Below, piece after piece: positions 1-12,641 of a stretch of DNA of 64,000 nucleotides. The stretch lies in contig CM019215.1 of assembly GCA_009741485.1 (NCBI GenBank), forward strand, positions 76,201,916-76,265,915, given 5' to 3'. Positions within the stretch are counted from its first letter, which is position 1. Each line of letters begins with the position of its first letter. Position numbers and translations under genes: made by a program. The notes beneath the pieces are model-generated. The model did not search any database, was not told the origin of the DNA, and worked only from the letters and a program-made list of their open reading frames with translations. The stretch is from Malurus cyaneus samueli. Its lineage: Eukaryota > Chordata > Aves > Passeriformes > Maluridae.

Positions 1-262
1 CCTTCCCGAGTCACAGCTGTGTGAGATGGGGCCCTGCTTTCCTGGAGATGGCTGAACACCAGTCTGCCCATGGGAAGTGGTGAATTCATTCCTTGTTTTG
101 CTATGCTTGAATGTGGGACTTCTGCTTTACTTTTTGAACTGTTTTTGTCAACCCACAAGCTTTCTCATCTTTACCCTTCCAATTCTTTCCCCTACACAGC
201 TGATGGGGAATGAGTGAACAGCTGTATGGGACTTGTTCACTGGTTGGGGATAAGCCATGACA
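1..262 (+). mobile_element. LTR 3' portion, endogenous retrovirus (ERVK-like), cut by window edge
   Basis: This is the downstream part of a songbird-type LTR, in plus orientation. It shows the block with GAGATGGCTGAACACCAG and CCATGGGAAGTGGTGAATTC, then a T-rich stretch leading to GTCAACCCACAAG, then an end rich in GGGAATGAGTGAACAGC that closes on AAGCCATGACA. Avian LTRs of this kind normally end in a similar ACCACGACA, so the right boundary at 262 is well supported. The left part lies outside the window. The same block recurs in diverged form in the LTR at 23798-24295, and the GTCAACCCA region recurs in reverse in the LTR at 8541-9094. No internal viral gene follows, so it is a solo or truncated LTR. 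The family name is from recognition only. Confidence 0.75.
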
Positions 263-2840
263 ATTGTATAGATGTCATTATCTTGTTCCAGTAAAATGGG
301 GTTTCATCTGTATCTTTGTTCTTCAGTCACAAAGGGACATTTAGTAAGAGTAAAGATCTGGTGGTTTTCTTAAAAAAAATTTCTGAAAGAAGGCTTTGTG
401 TTAAGCAATTGTACATTTTATTCAGCACTATTTTATATAGTCTGTTTTTACAGTTTTCAGTCTTTGCTCTTATATCTTGTTCTTCTATTACAGACTCAAG
501 AAAGAGAGAAAAAGAAAAAAAAATATTTTCCTTAGGCTACTAACAGACGTGAATATACATACTTTTATTTTTTAGTAAAAAGGCAAAATAATCTGGTCTC
601 AAGTATTAATGGTTCACAGTACATGTTATTTTAGCAGAATGATTTCGAGTAGCATTCTTAATTGATGTGTATTCTGTTCTGTAATTCAGCTTGTAAGTGT
701 CCTTCTGTACCCATTTAAATGATACTTGCATTCAGCTTAAGATAATTATGATGAAAATTATGTAATATATAAAATGATACAGTCTTACACTTTCAGTTCT
801 GTCCAAAGGGTTATTTTCAGCTATTTCAGAAGGTAAATATTGACATGAAATTTTTAAAATAAGGTAGCTGTAAACACTTGTATTTTTTTAGCTGTTAATG
901 TTCGTCTTACTGAGGGTGTACTTAATGCTCTCATTCATAAAATTGATAAAGATATAAAACAGTTCCCAGTACTGAGCCCTGGGTAATACCAAAAAAAATT
1001 GTCTTACTTCACAAAACTGACAATTATAGGAAATAGCAATGAAATGCTGGTACAAGGGATGGCACCTTGATAAACTGGAGGGAGTTTAAACCTTTCTTCT
1101 CTACAGCAGGTAAAGCTCAACAAAAGGAGTATACTTTTAATATATAGATCAATTTAAAAAAAAAATTGTTAGCCAGATCACTGTAGCATATTGGTTTTCT
1201 AAAGCAAGGAATAGTTCTGTGAGTACAGCTGACTGCTGCTGAGGGTCTGAATCCTGCTACAGGCCATTAAAATTCAACATCACTGCAGCTTTAGCATCTA
1301 TCATTAACATTCTACTAGAATGAAGTAGAATTGATGTTGTGGTGTGCATAAGCCAGCAGCAACGAATACTGGACAACCTGTGCTTTCTCAGCATAGCTTA
1401 GCCCACCTCTCTTGAGTCAGGGTATTTAAATAGAGGCTCTTCAAACCAAATTTCAAGGAACAAAAAGAAAATATATTTATTTTCAATTGCAAATATACAT
1501 GTGCATTTCAGCCTGCCTGAAGGCCCTCACTCATTTTAAGATCACTGTAATTCTGTTGCTCTACATGACTCTAAAACTTTATTGTACAATTTTTCTCACT
1601 TTTGTTTGACCGTTTTGCTTTGAAACTTACAATTGCTGCTTTCCCAAATTTATGGCAAAGGACTAGCCAGCAAAAATGGAACTTACAAATAGTCAGTAGA
1701 TTTGCTCCAACATAACCCCAGTTCAACCACCCAGAGTTGTGTGATGATAATGCTGTAGAGAAAGAAGTTCACAGCTGTCTGCTCTCAAAACCCAGGAAGA
1801 ATGTACCCTCTCTTGGGACGTTTACAGACCTATCTGGAGCAACAGTTAAACATAGAAGATTGTGATAATGCTGTTATGAGCAAGCACAATAGGAGTATGT
1901 CTGGCTTTTAAGGCAGTACAGCTGAACAATCTTTTAGTTTTTTCCTTAAAGAATATGTGCCAAACTGCTTTCAATGCATGGTCTGCTCATTAGACGTCAC
2001 CAATTCCCATACATTGTATCAGTTTCAGTGTGTTTTCCTGCTTTAGATCAGTCCTTTCATTTGAAATTTAAACCGTGTTTTCTTGTGTAGCTTCACTCGA
2101 ACTAATAATATAATCGGGTATATTTTTCATATGAAATATACATGAGGTATTTTACTATTCATCTGTGTTGGAGGTACTTGTAATTATCCAGTTGACTTTT
2201 GCTATAATAATGCTTTTTTTTCAACTGATAGATAGTTGAGTTCTATGAAGAAAAGCATTGACAGTCCCTGCCTTTTTAAACTCTGCACTGTAATTAGGGA
2301 TACTGAAATAACTCTGCAGTTCCCTGATTTCATGTATTGTCTTGCAAATCAGTTTCATGGCCCACTTGTCAAAACCAGCAAAGCAGGCAAACTAGCTTTG
2401 AATAGTGTTTCATGGTGCAGAAAGAGTAGTTGTTCTACCTGCTATAGATATTACAAAGGCTCTCAGCGTAGAGCCATTTGTGCAGTAGTTTGGAAGCCAT
2501 TGAAATTATTTTTAGAATTATGTTCACTGTTGGCTACAACAATGAGACTGTGACTTTTATTTACTCTTTTTTTTTTTTTTTTTTTTTTTAATAAACATTC
2601 TATTAGTGAAACACTTTTTACTGGATATTTCACTTCAGGAATAATTCATTATGGGAGTATGCACGATGCAAAACCATCAGTTACTGGGTTATGTTCTAAA
2701 CTTTTTATCTATTGAAGGTTAAGTACATAAATTAATTACTGTATGTTTTTGGAGAACAATGTGGATGTGTTTGTGTTATGTATATTTACGTATGTGTGCA
2801 CAGCTTTCACAGAAATTGAAATACCTTCGGTTGTTGTTTG
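263..2840. other. AT-rich non-coding stretch
   Basis: No gene or recognisable repeat was found, apart from a T tract at 2567-2589. Short open frames at 316-543 and 2236-2553 (75 and 105 codons, plus strand) have no motif I recognise and lack any coding signature. I read them as chance frames. Confidence 0.6.
2567..2589 (+). repeat. Poly(T) tract, 23 bp
   Basis: An uninterrupted run of T. It could be the reverse-strand tail of a degraded retroposon, but nothing recognisable adjoins it. Confidence 0.9.
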
Positions 2841-3546
2841 TGTGAGGATAAGCATGGGGCTCTGCCTGGGAACTGGTGATGAGCCAGACAAGACCTGGTA
2901 GATCAGGATTAAAGCCGGTGGGGCAAATCCCCGAATGCCCGGGAAAAAAACGTCCCGGAAATCGGGCTATGGGAGGACCTCTAGCACATAAAAGCAATGA
3001 ACTGCGACACAAAGGGGACATTTTTCTTTGGGTTTCTTGGAGGGAGCGGGGGGCTTGCCCCCAGGGTCATCTTTTCCCCCCTCGCCTTTCCTCCCTGTGC
3101 TCCTGCTCCTTCCCTGCCTGTTCCCTGCCCGTCCCTGCCCTGCTCCGCTTCGCCGCTTCCCCGAGTCTGCTCCGTCGCCGCAAAAACCTCGTGCTCCGCT
3201 GTTTGTCCCACGGAGTCTCCGGCCTGCAGCCGTGGTTTGCCGATGCCGCAGACACTTTGCTGCCGCTGCTGCCGCCCGCAAATCGCTCCCGTTCGGTCCC
3301 GCAGCCGCGCAGGCTCCGCGCTGCTCTCAGCGCACCCGCTCCGTGTGCCGCACACACCGCGGGGGCACCGCGGGGAACAGCGGAAATGTTATCCCGGTGG
3401 TCTGTTTCTCTCTCCGTCTCTCATTTTCCCTCTTTGCTCTCTTTCCTATCCCACTTCGGTAGGAACACTTACCTTCCTTTATTAATAAACAACGTTCAGG
3501 TATAATATTGCCGCGTTTGAGCTTCATTTTCTTCCAAGAAATCTAC
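2841..3546 (+). mobile_element. CpG-rich LTR-like element, probable solo ERV LTR
   Basis: A sharply GC-rich island sits in AT-rich flanks, with dense CpG between about 3120 and 3390. It begins near TGTGAGGATAAGC and a plausible end is CTACA at 3546, giving the TG...CA ends expected of an LTR. Inside are a weak TATA-like CATAAAAG at 2987-2994 and a polyadenylation signal AATAAA at 3484-3489, about 60 bp before the proposed end, as in an LTR R/U5 region. I could not find a clean target-site duplication, so both boundaries are uncertain. Open frames on both strands (up to 209 codons on plus and 124 on minus) overlap each other and follow from few stop codons in GC-rich DNA. The alternative is a CpG-island promoter of an unknown transcript. 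Confidence 0.55.
3484..3489 (+). promoter_or_regulatory. Canonical polyadenylation signal in LTR-like block
   Basis: AATAAA lies at the 3' edge of the GC-rich block, where an LTR polyadenylation signal would be expected. Its use is inferred, not shown. Confidence 0.4.
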
Positions 3547-3607
3547 AAGAAAGGTGAAGAGGGACATTTTGCGAGAGCATGTAGTGTTTAATCTGAAATA
3601 GGTACTA

Positions 3608-3830
3608 GTAACAAATTCTTTCCTGTGAGGGTGGTGACACTAGAACATGATGCCCAGAGAAATTGTGGATGCCCCAATCCGGGAAATGTCCGAAGTCGGG
3701 CTGGAGGGTCTTTGAGCAACCTGGTGTAGTGAAATCTGTCCCACCCTTTGGTAAGTGGTTTGGAACAAGTTCATCTTTAAGGTCCCTTCCAACCAAAGCC
3801 TTTCTATGATTCTATGATTTTGGGTAGACC
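3608..3830 (+). mobile_element. CR1 LINE, 3' end
   Basis: This is the 3' terminal part of an avian CR1 element in plus orientation. Recognisable consensus stretches are TTTCCTGTGAGGGTGGTGAC, TGCCCAGAGAAATTGTGGATG, TTTGAGCAACCTGGTGTAGTG and TCTTTAAGGTCCCTTCCAAC. It closes with the CR1 tail repeat ATTCTATGATTCTATGATT at about 3810-3828. There is no coding capacity. It lies about 60 bp downstream of the LTR-like block. Confidence 0.92.
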
Positions 3831-5217
3831 CTCATTTAAAGACTTTTGTACTTATAGCTTCTCAGAAATTCTGCACTGATCTGGGACCTCAATATGTACA
3901 GGGTTTATCTTTCTCGTTTTTATTCTTCTCTTGAAAGTGTATCTTCCATGGCATATGGACTTTGGGGCCAAAAAGTCCTTGTCTACAACTTTGTCATAGT
4001 TTGCTATCATTGTGTATATCACATGAGATTTCAAAGGTTTAAATTTTGTCCTTTAAATTACTCACTCTTTTAAAAAGGACACCCAGAAAAGTTTTGTTTG
4101 AGGCCTACAAAACAATAGGAGTGTTCTTAGTTGGCAGAAGACTTCACCTGAGGTTCAGACACTCAGTCTGCTAGAGGCTTACAGGATGCCATGGCATAAA
4201 AACAAGGTTGTATCAAGGAGGAATGTTTGAAGATACTTTTCCTTAAGTAACAGTATTAAATATACTGTTTAGTGATTTGAAGGCTACAGGAGATAATGAA
4301 ATGTGAAGGAATCTTTCCATGGCAAACTGGTAAGTAATGTTGTGCCTATGATGAAAAGCACTACAAAGCAAGGCTCCTGGTCATCCAAGACACACTAGTT
4401 TGATTGGGCACCTCACCACACCGCTCTATTGCATAGATCAAAAACCAGACACAGATATAGATTACAGAGCACAGAATGTATATTCCTTACACAGGTTGGT
4501 ATAACCCCTGAAATTTGTCCAGTGCTTTGTATTGTTGCCATGTCAATCTACTGGTTCTGCTGAGAAATGATACAAGAAAATATCTCTCAGATGAGGAAAC
4601 TGTCAAAATAATGACTCCACGGGTTCTCTTCTTAGAAGGGCTAAGTCTGAATTTCAAAGCAGGTGCTCTCTGTGATGTGCTCTGCATTTCTGATTTCCTA
4701 ATTATCCAAATGAGAATTCTCTGTCATGCAGACCAGTTCCCTCTGTGCCCTGATCCTGTGAGAATAGGATGTGGGCATGCTCTTGTGCATTTTTTGATTC
4801 ACTGATTATTTAAAACTGCTGTTGTTAAATTTTCAAGCCTTAAACTGTACTTTTTGTGAACAAGCTTATTCTTTTTTTATTTAGTATGGGTCCACATGTC
4901 AGTCAATATCCACTGAAGTTCTCCTTCATCAATGCCAATGTGTAATACCATGGGCACATATTTTTAACAAGATTAAATATTTGTTGTCACGCTTACTGAA
5001 AGGAACTCACCAGTACGCTTTTCTGCTTGAAAAATGGCTCATTTCAAATGCCCAAAAAGTACTTTTCTTCTTTTGTCTTACCCTTTTGTTTTCTTTTCCT
5101 ATTTGCATCACTCTCTGTTTTGGTGCCTATGCTGTGACAATGTTCTATTACTCCCTGGCTTTTGTCTGTAGTCTTTCAGACACATTTCTTCTAGAAAGGG
5201 AAGCATCCGCTATAAAA

Positions 5218-5261
5218 CTATATATATATATATATTAATATTTATTATATAATATATATCA
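5218..5261. repeat. AT microsatellite (TA)n, impure
   Basis: A run of alternating T and A breaks into ATTAATATTTATTATATAAT and then ATATATAT. Confidence 0.85.
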
Positions 5262-6192
5262 AATAGGTAGGTAGCCTTACCATTTTGGTGTGTTACAAAA
5301 GGATTTATAGGTTGCATTTTTAAAATATGTCAGGTCCTTGAGTTTACATAAGGCTCGTAAGAGAGGTAGAAGAGCTCTTGTTGCAGTCTACTTCAAGATG
5401 TCTTGTAGCAAAGAAGGATATTTGCCTTCACAAATCTGCCTTATTATCTGTAGGCAAAGCAATATCATGTTGGAAGTTGGAGTGTAACTGAGCAACTTAG
5501 AAAAATAAACAGAACTGCTAAAAATAACACTTGCTAATAATCATCATAAAGTGGCCTGATACCATGGACATAAAGGGGGAATAAATATGCTGTATAGGAT
5601 GTGACTGATATATCAAGTAAGTTTCTGAGTGTGTACTGAATCTGTAGTATGCTGTTCTATAGCTGACAATACTAATATCAGAAGGGACAGTTGTGATGTA
5701 AAACAATGAGTTAATCAGTCCTGTTTCTTTGCCATGTGCATTTCCCATGTAAACTGATTTAATTTCATCTCAAATTCTGACATTGTGAGACCACCTATAT
5801 GCCTGGGGACAATAGTGTGTGCAAGTGAGTTAGAGAAGGATGATGAGTGGGACTTCAGAGGGGAGTTCTAAGACTAGCTGAATACAGGGAATGAGTGAAA
5901 GACCTGATGGAAACAGGAAAGGTAATGTTTGAATAAGAAATCAAATATAATAGTGATACTTTTCAATGTAGAAGTAAGAAATGAGAGGAATCAAAACATA
6001 AATGGAAGGCTTAACCAAAGTAAAAAGGAATGAGGTGTATAGATAGGGTCAGAAAGTTAAGTAAAGAGAAGGTGTGAAAATGCACAAACTTAATTATACC
6101 AAATTATACTTTGAAAAGGTTAAGTCACAGTGAAATATCTTATCAGTATTAACTTGTTTAGTTTCAAAAGAATGGGAACTGAACCACTGTCT

Positions 6193-6231
6193 TACTGCTA
6201 GAATCTACTGCTAGAATCCACTGCTAGAATC
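6193..6231 (+). repeat. 13-bp tandem repeat, three copies
   Basis: The unit TACTGCTAGAATC occurs three times head to tail; the third copy starts with C instead of T. It is an isolated small tandem expansion. Confidence 0.9.
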
Positions 6232-8540
6232 CGGTCCCTTTCCTGGATAATGTTAATTTACTGATTTCTTCTTAATAACTATTTTGAAGAGTGGACTTTT
6301 GAGGTTTTGATAGATTGCATCAGAAAAACAGCTGATTTTTTTTTTCTCCCCATTATATATAATAAAATACACCAAAAAGATCACAGGTATTTGAAGTTCT
6401 TTTCTGTAGTAACTCCTTTTTCAGGATATTACTGAAATTACAAAAAACTTTAGAAGTTCATTGGAAAAGAAGCAAGATCAAGTGAATTGGAATGAGGTTT
6501 TCTTACTAATTTTTTATATCTATTTATTCATTCCATGAAAATGAAACCTCACAGTATACTAATTTCCAGTGTGAGTGTTTCATTATACCTCAAAGGCCTA
6601 ATTTGATGTGTAGCAATGGGACGTGACTCACACTCTTGGTTCCTGCTTACTGTGAAAATGAGACTGCTTCAGATAAGAGAGCTTTGTTTAAACAGTCTAG
6701 GAAGAGTTTCAGTTTATGTTGCCTTCTTAGCTGCCTTTGGCAAATAGCAGATTTCAGGTATTAATATTTGCAAATGAATGCAAATCAAAATTAAAGTAGT
6801 GTAAATGTAACATAAGTTTCGGTTGGCAACTTTAAAATTTATGAGTGAGAACATTGAAAAATCAGATGCTCACTACAAGTGTTCCTGAGGCCAGCAGATT
6901 TAGGTCAAATGCAAGTGTCTTTATAGAAATGATCTGTGTAGATGTTTAAGTGACAAAGAGGAGTTAAAACCATGTATTTCAAATTAAATAACTGATTTAC
7001 ATAGTCAATAATTTTTTAGTTATCAGGTGAGACTGTAATAGTGTTTTACTGAAGGTGATACAGTGAACTTGTTTTCAAAAAATAGTCATTTACCTATATA
7101 TGGTAATGCTGAGTATTACTTGAAAGCTACCTAATCTGAAACTAAACTGAATTTCTGAATTTACCATTGTCATATATACAAAATTTGCTGTCATATATAC
7201 AACATTTACTTTGCTGTCTACTGTGTACTTGCTCAGAAAAAGTAAATACATTTACAGAATATTTTTTCATCAACAGACAGAAACCCAGTGGCTTAGTGAG
7301 CATTGTAAAGAGACTAATTAAACTACTGGAAAGCAGAGTTCATGCAGTGACACTAACATCCTGCATATTTCTTGGGTATAGTTTGGCATCATTAAAAATT
7401 ACAAGGAACTGAAACAAAAAATCCCGAGGTCTATGAAAAAATTTAAGACTGCAGATAACATATATTTGTATATGCGTGTTTAAGTAACTTTGATTTAAAT
7501 TCCTTTATTTGACAATTGTGGTGGGCATTTTCATTTCTAATGTCAGTGCAATTTTCTCATCATATTCCCAGAAGTCAACTTCACCTAATACACCACTTTG
7601 GCTTTGAACAACTTTGAAGGGGCAAACAGGCCCTTATAATCTTTTCCAGTTTGTATTTCTATACTTATATATTCAAACTGTCCTCATTTAGTTTTTATGT
7701 TCCTTAGACCTCTGGGTATCCTGGAGAAGGATCCATCTTCACATTGCAATGCACTTTTCATCTCTTGGGCAATCTACAGGCTGAACATTGTATTAAAAAG
7801 TGAGTATCTAGAGGTTTTATTTTTTGCATTGCTTTCAGTTATAGTATATCACATACATTGTGACACATGGCTAAACTCGGTTATCTTAGCAAGGATGAAT
7901 GACTTCCTTGGTGTTATAAGAAATGCTAAAAGCTGAAAAACACATTTTCTCTCTTTGTCATTGAAGTGGTTTTATGACCAAACCTCTCTCTGTTAGAATA
8001 AGAGAACATTTACTGCAATTTTGTGGTGAAAAAAAGCTGTAGGGGAATTTTTCATCTCTCTTAGCATCTTACTGTGACTGAATTACTGTCTGTTACCTTA
8101 GATGTGGGGTAGGGGAGAGAGCAAATCCATTGAACGGAGGGCAATATTCCTCCTGTGGAAATATACAACCTAAATAAATTTGATGTAATATTTGTCATAG
8201 TTTTCTTCATGAGAGTGATGGAACACTGAAATAACTGAAGACCTATTCTGAAAACTGAAGTAGGTCATGGTTTGTAATATATAGGCCCTTTTACTTTTTC
8301 TCTAATGTAAATTTAATACCATAGTTATGGTAATGTTTCTTTGATTCAAAAGTAGCCTTTTAGAAACTCGATATGCCATTTCTACTTATTAGCACTTTAG
8401 ATAATAATACTTGTTCTCCTATTAAATGTCAAAAGTTACTTCCTGTTAACACAAAAAGAAGCTACTTCAGTTTGAAAATGTTTGAATTTTTAAAATGTGT
8501 GAGATTTTAAATATGATTTTAACTTTCAGTTTTTGATTCT

Positions 8541-9094
8541 CCTAACTCCCACTCCAATGAGAAGGAGAATAGTAGAAAAAAAGTAAACGTCATGGGTTGA
8601 GATAAACTAGTTTAATAAATGAAACTAAATAAAATATTATAATAAAAATAACAATAGCAGAAATAATAATGAGAAAAAAATAATAATTATAATGAAATTG
8701 AAAGAGAGAGAGAAATAAACCCCAAATAAGCAATGCACAGTACAATTTCTCACTTCCATGTTGATCAATGCCCAGCCCATCCCCAAGCAGAAATCAGCAA
8801 GTTCTGGCCAAACTCTCCCCAGTTTACATACTGGATGTGATGTTCTGTGGTATGGAATATCCCTTTGGCCAGTTGTAGTCAGCTGTCCTGGCTGTGCTCC
8901 CTCCAGGCTTCTGGTGCCCCTGCTCACTGGCAGAGCCTGAGATACCGAGAATTCCTTGAGTGAAGGTAAAGAGTGTTCAGAAACAACAAAAGCTTCAGTG
9001 TGTTATCAACACTGCTTTCACAGTAAATCCAAAGCACAGCACTGCACCAGCCACTAAGAAGAAAATTAATTCTGTCCCAGTTGAAACCAAGACA
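8541..9094 (-). mobile_element. ERV LTR, near full length, minus strand
   Basis: Read on the minus strand, the element begins TGTCTTGGTTTCAACTGGGA and continues through GAATTAATTTTCTTC, a GATATTCCATACC block, a TATA-like box (TATGTAAACTGGGG, diverged) and an AT-rich simple-repeat part (TTATTATTTTT-like, 8630-8700). It then reaches the CTCAACCCATGACG region and ends near 8541 in a GGAGTGGGAGTTAGG stretch. This matches the general plan of a common avian LTR family. The final bases expected at the 3' end (ACCACGACA-like) are missing, so the 3' edge is truncated or decayed. No retroviral internal sequence adjoins it. The element at 26832-27179 shares its 5' part. Confidence 0.85.
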
Positions 9095-9970
9095 AAAATC
9101 TTTTAAAACAATTTCAGATGTTCACTGGAGCTTGCTGGCTAGCTCATGTCTCTTCTGCTCAATTAGATCATTAAAGCAAGAATTCTGCCTGTCACAGAGC
9201 TTCGGTCACAGAGCTTCAATCATTTCATTTGCAGCTCAAGTCTGTGTGAACTAGGTTTTGTCCCAAAAAAACAGTTTGCTGTAGGTGATTTAGACTTTCT
9301 AGACGACTTAATCATTTCTATTGTGCAACTTTTCCTAATTAAAAAATAAAAATAAAAAAAATGAAAGGAAGATAATTGTCTTGGGAGAAGAAGGAGTGAA
9401 CTTACAAATCTGTTCATGAAGTTCATGAAGTTTAAACTAGGAGCACAATGCAGAAGGAGGTCAAGGATATACCCTTTTATAATACTCAATTTTCTTTCTG
9501 TCCAAACAGAATCTCTGTGAGCTGGCAGGTGAAATATATAAGATTCTTACAATGTGCAATGTAATGCAGTACTCACCAGTGGCTAGTGCTTCTTGCTGAG
9601 AGACAACCATAGCAGTTACAAGTGTAGAGCCTGGAAGGACTTGTTTCCACACCTAGGCAGAAAGGTTTCATGAAACTATTTCAAAATATAGTTTTTTTTC
9701 TGGCTCTGCAATTTTATAAAATATTCAGAAAAGATCAAGAGCTATACAACATTTCTAGGATCCTACATGACCATGCTTTGAATTAGATTACAAAAGAATG
9801 GAAATGGTAACGGAAATAACCGATTTTCTTATTTAAAAGTGAAGGTTATCAACAGTAACATAGTCAAAAGTTAACAAGAATCTAATGGATGTTTTTAAAT
9901 TAGTATTTTTAAAGCAAATGCTTATAAGAAAGCCTCTTGGAGGCACTGTTAATGGACTGCATTTATTCAG
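9095..9970. other. Non-coding stretch between LTR and duplication
   Basis: Nothing recognisable was found apart from the 14-bp doublet at 9191-9218 and an A-rich tract near 9340-9362. The open frame at 9220-9489 (minus, 89 codons) has no recognisable motif. Confidence 0.55.
9191..9218 (+). repeat. 14-bp tandem duplication
   Basis: GTCACAGAGCTTC followed by G or A occurs twice in direct succession. Confidence 0.9.
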
Positions 9971-11976
9971 AGCAATTTGTATATCATAATATGTGCATTT
10001 CTGTAGTTCATGCAGAATACAGAATGAGTCCTAGCCAGGCTACATTCCAACAATACTGCATTTAATAGCTCTGTTCATGATTCTGCTTTGACATTTGCTG
10101 TAATGCACTACCTACCTGAACTGTAGTTGCTTCATCATTCAGCCTGCAATCTTTAGGGAGGAATCAAACATCTTGAAATGTGTACAGTAACATGTGTTAC
10201 AGCAAGAGATTTACAACTTTCTGTTTCATTACAATCCATTCAAGCAGCAGAACTCTTTAGCCTACTGGAGATGAGTGCTCATGCTGTTAACAAATGCAGA
10301 AATTAGTATAACCATTTATTACCTCAAAAGGCTTCCTTTTTTATTTCTGTACAAGAATTGTTCAAAGCAAAAATTCTCAGGAACCTTGTACTACTGAACT
10401 CTGGTTTACAGAACTAATGCTGTAATGCATGAATGCTAGCAAGACACCAAAGGCTGCATCTGTTCCAGGTATAAGGATTGGCTCTGAACAGAATTGTAGG
10501 GCATGGCATTTTGAGTCACTTGCATTTGGAGGCTCCTTCTGTGTTCATATAACCACACTAGGCTTACACAGATCCCTCTGATAACTTTAAAAATCCCGGA
10601 GGAAATATGTAAATGCATTTATATTTTCACTGGTTTCTTAAAAGATCGGCTGCATCACTGCTGATGTTCATGTCAGTAATGTCATCGGCCCATGGCAGTA
10701 AAATTCATGTGGTTATTTCTGTTGGGAGGTTATTTTTCCTCTCATTTTTATGATCTTCAAATCATGTAGCAGGATACATCCAAGAAGGCTTTAGAAACCA
10801 TTTACACCATGGTTAGCTTCAGTACACCCCTTGTTTCATAATGCGCATGTAGTTTGTTTTGGCATAAGTGCAGTCACTTAATTTTAATAAATTCTGTGCA
10901 GAAGCATAACCATCGAATACTCTTTTGAGCTCAAATGATGACAGAGTTTGTTTAATTTATATGTCAGTCTATATAATCTGACTGGCACTATTACCCTTTT
11001 TTGATTGTGTATTTTTATGGTCCCATTATGAATTACATCACAGTCTAATTGCATTTAATCTTGTAATGACAATGCTTAGAACTGCCTTTCATAAGCATGA
11101 ACTTTTTGTAATTATGGATATTCTAAAACTATCATAAAACAAAATATTTTAATATTGTTAGTGATAGAGATACAACAGGTCAGGACATCAGCTGCACAGA
11201 GCACAAAATTCTGGGAACATCTACGCTATTGAGACCATGCAATTGTTAGAATAATGTGGATTTCATGTCATGGTAGCTAGGGTCCCATGAAAAATACCAT
11301 AATTTAGAAATATCAGTTGTCAGTGTTTTAAGTAGAGATTTTTAACAGAAGAGAAAGAGATTTTTTTTTTAAATTGATATGAATTGAGAAAGAAGGGGTA
11401 TGTCTAGTTTTGCAACCAGGAGATGGACATTTCAAGAATGTCTGGATTTTGATAGTACCTGGATAACAGAACTGGATAGCTCTTGTCACTTGTTATGACT
11501 GTCATTGTTAATCTTTACTAGATCACCGGATATGTGTCTTGCTGCTGTTGGCCAAACTACTTGAACTCAAGTTTTGGTGGTTAATATTGGCGTGAGAGCG
11601 TAAGTGTGAGTGAATAAAATTGCTTTGGATTAAAACAAACTCACCTTCCCCTCCTGTAGAATCTTACACTGAGTTTTGCTACCTCTGTTAGCTTCACAAT
11701 ATTTCTATGTGTATAGAATGACCTGTGCCTGTTAAATTTTCTGCATTTAGATTTCTTTTCAAATGAGAAGATCTCCAAATCTGCAGAAGGCTCTTAGGAG
11801 GAACTGGAAAGTTGTGTGAATGTATTGGATTTCTCTCTTCCCCAGGGAGTGTTACATAACTATAGTTCTAAATTATTAGAATTGTTGGGGATTAAACTGA
11901 TTTTAATTTGTAATAACCCTAAATATGTTGAGGCTGTAGTTTATCACAAGCCTGCATTTTCTGTACTTGGATACAG

Positions 11977-12224
11977 ATCATGGAATCACAGAATCACAGA
12001 ATCAATCACAGAATCACAGAATCACAAAATCACTAGGGTTGGAAGAGATCTTCAAATCTTCAAGCCCAACCCATGGCCTTGCACTTCAACTAAAACACAG
12101 CACCAGGTGCCACATCCAATCTCTTTTCAAACACATCCAGGGATGGTGACTCCACCACCTCCCTGGGCAGCCCATTCTAATACTTTATCGCTCTTTCTGT
12201 AAAGAATTTTTTTCTAATATCCAG
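11977..12224 (-). mobile_element. CR1 LINE 3' end fragment (duplication copy 1)
   Basis: Read on plus, this starts with the reversed CR1 tail (ATCATGGAATCACAGAATC, with extra GAATCACA repeats), then TAGGGTTGGAAGAGATCTTC, AAGCCCAACCCATGGCC, AACACATCCAGGGATGGTGA, CTCCCTGGGCAGCCCATTC and TCTAATATCCAGC. These are standard CR1 3'-region blocks in reverse. Frames of 128 and 60 codons on plus are antisense readings of this repeat. The tail repeat count differs from copy 2. Confidence 0.92.
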
Positions 12225-12467
12225 CTATTGCACAAGACTTGATCCTCTAATCCTTACTTCCTGAATCTAGACTAATTTGAGATTTGGTAATCAGAATAAT
12301 TTCTGCACTGTTTCCATGAGAAATTTTTATTTATATACAGGAAAAAAATATAAATGAACAGCTCTAAAAATAAAACCACAGTAAATAATAAGTAAGTACC
12401 ACTTGTAGATATTTCAAAAGTTTAACTTCTAAAATCTGTCAAATTATTTTTCTTATACAAAAGTATG

Positions 12468-12641
12468 TGGTTTTTCTAGGGAGGAGGACAGTGGGAGGCG
12501 TGAAACAAAATATGATATAAAAAAAAAACAAAAAAACTATTTTTTTATAATGGCTTTCTAAGCTGCATGCAAAGTTCCCAGTGATGTAGAACTGATAAGA
12601 TGAAAGTATTGGAAAAAATGAAAAGCTAAGACAACAAAAAA
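12468..12641 (+). repeat. Segment Y, first of three copies
   Basis: This is a roughly 175-bp segment from GGTTTTTCTAGG to AAGACAACAAAAAA. It recurs at 13578-13754 and 16247-16416. The middle copy stands alone between the two large duplication units. Confidence 0.93.

Larger units (their letters stand above)
3831..8540. other. AT-rich non-coding stretch
   Basis: No gene was identified. Short open frames here (up to 96 codons) lack recognisable domains. It contains small simple repeats annotated separately (5218-5261, 6193-6231) and an imperfect 22-bp doublet near 7169-7212 built on TGTCATATATACAA. Confidence 0.6.

Noticed and set aside
2876..3505. 209-codon plus-strand open frame, with 104-162 codon frames overlapping on both strands
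   Set aside because: It lies in a GC-rich LTR-like block where stop codons are rare. Five or more frames are open at once and none has a recognisable domain.
9191..9218. 14-bp doublet as a target-site duplication
   Set aside because: The two copies are directly adjacent with nothing inserted between them, so it is a simple tandem duplication.
11816..12202. 128-codon plus-strand frame repeated in part at 15584-15808
   Set aside because: It runs antisense through a CR1 3' end, and the second copy is broken by small indels, so it is not a conserved gene.
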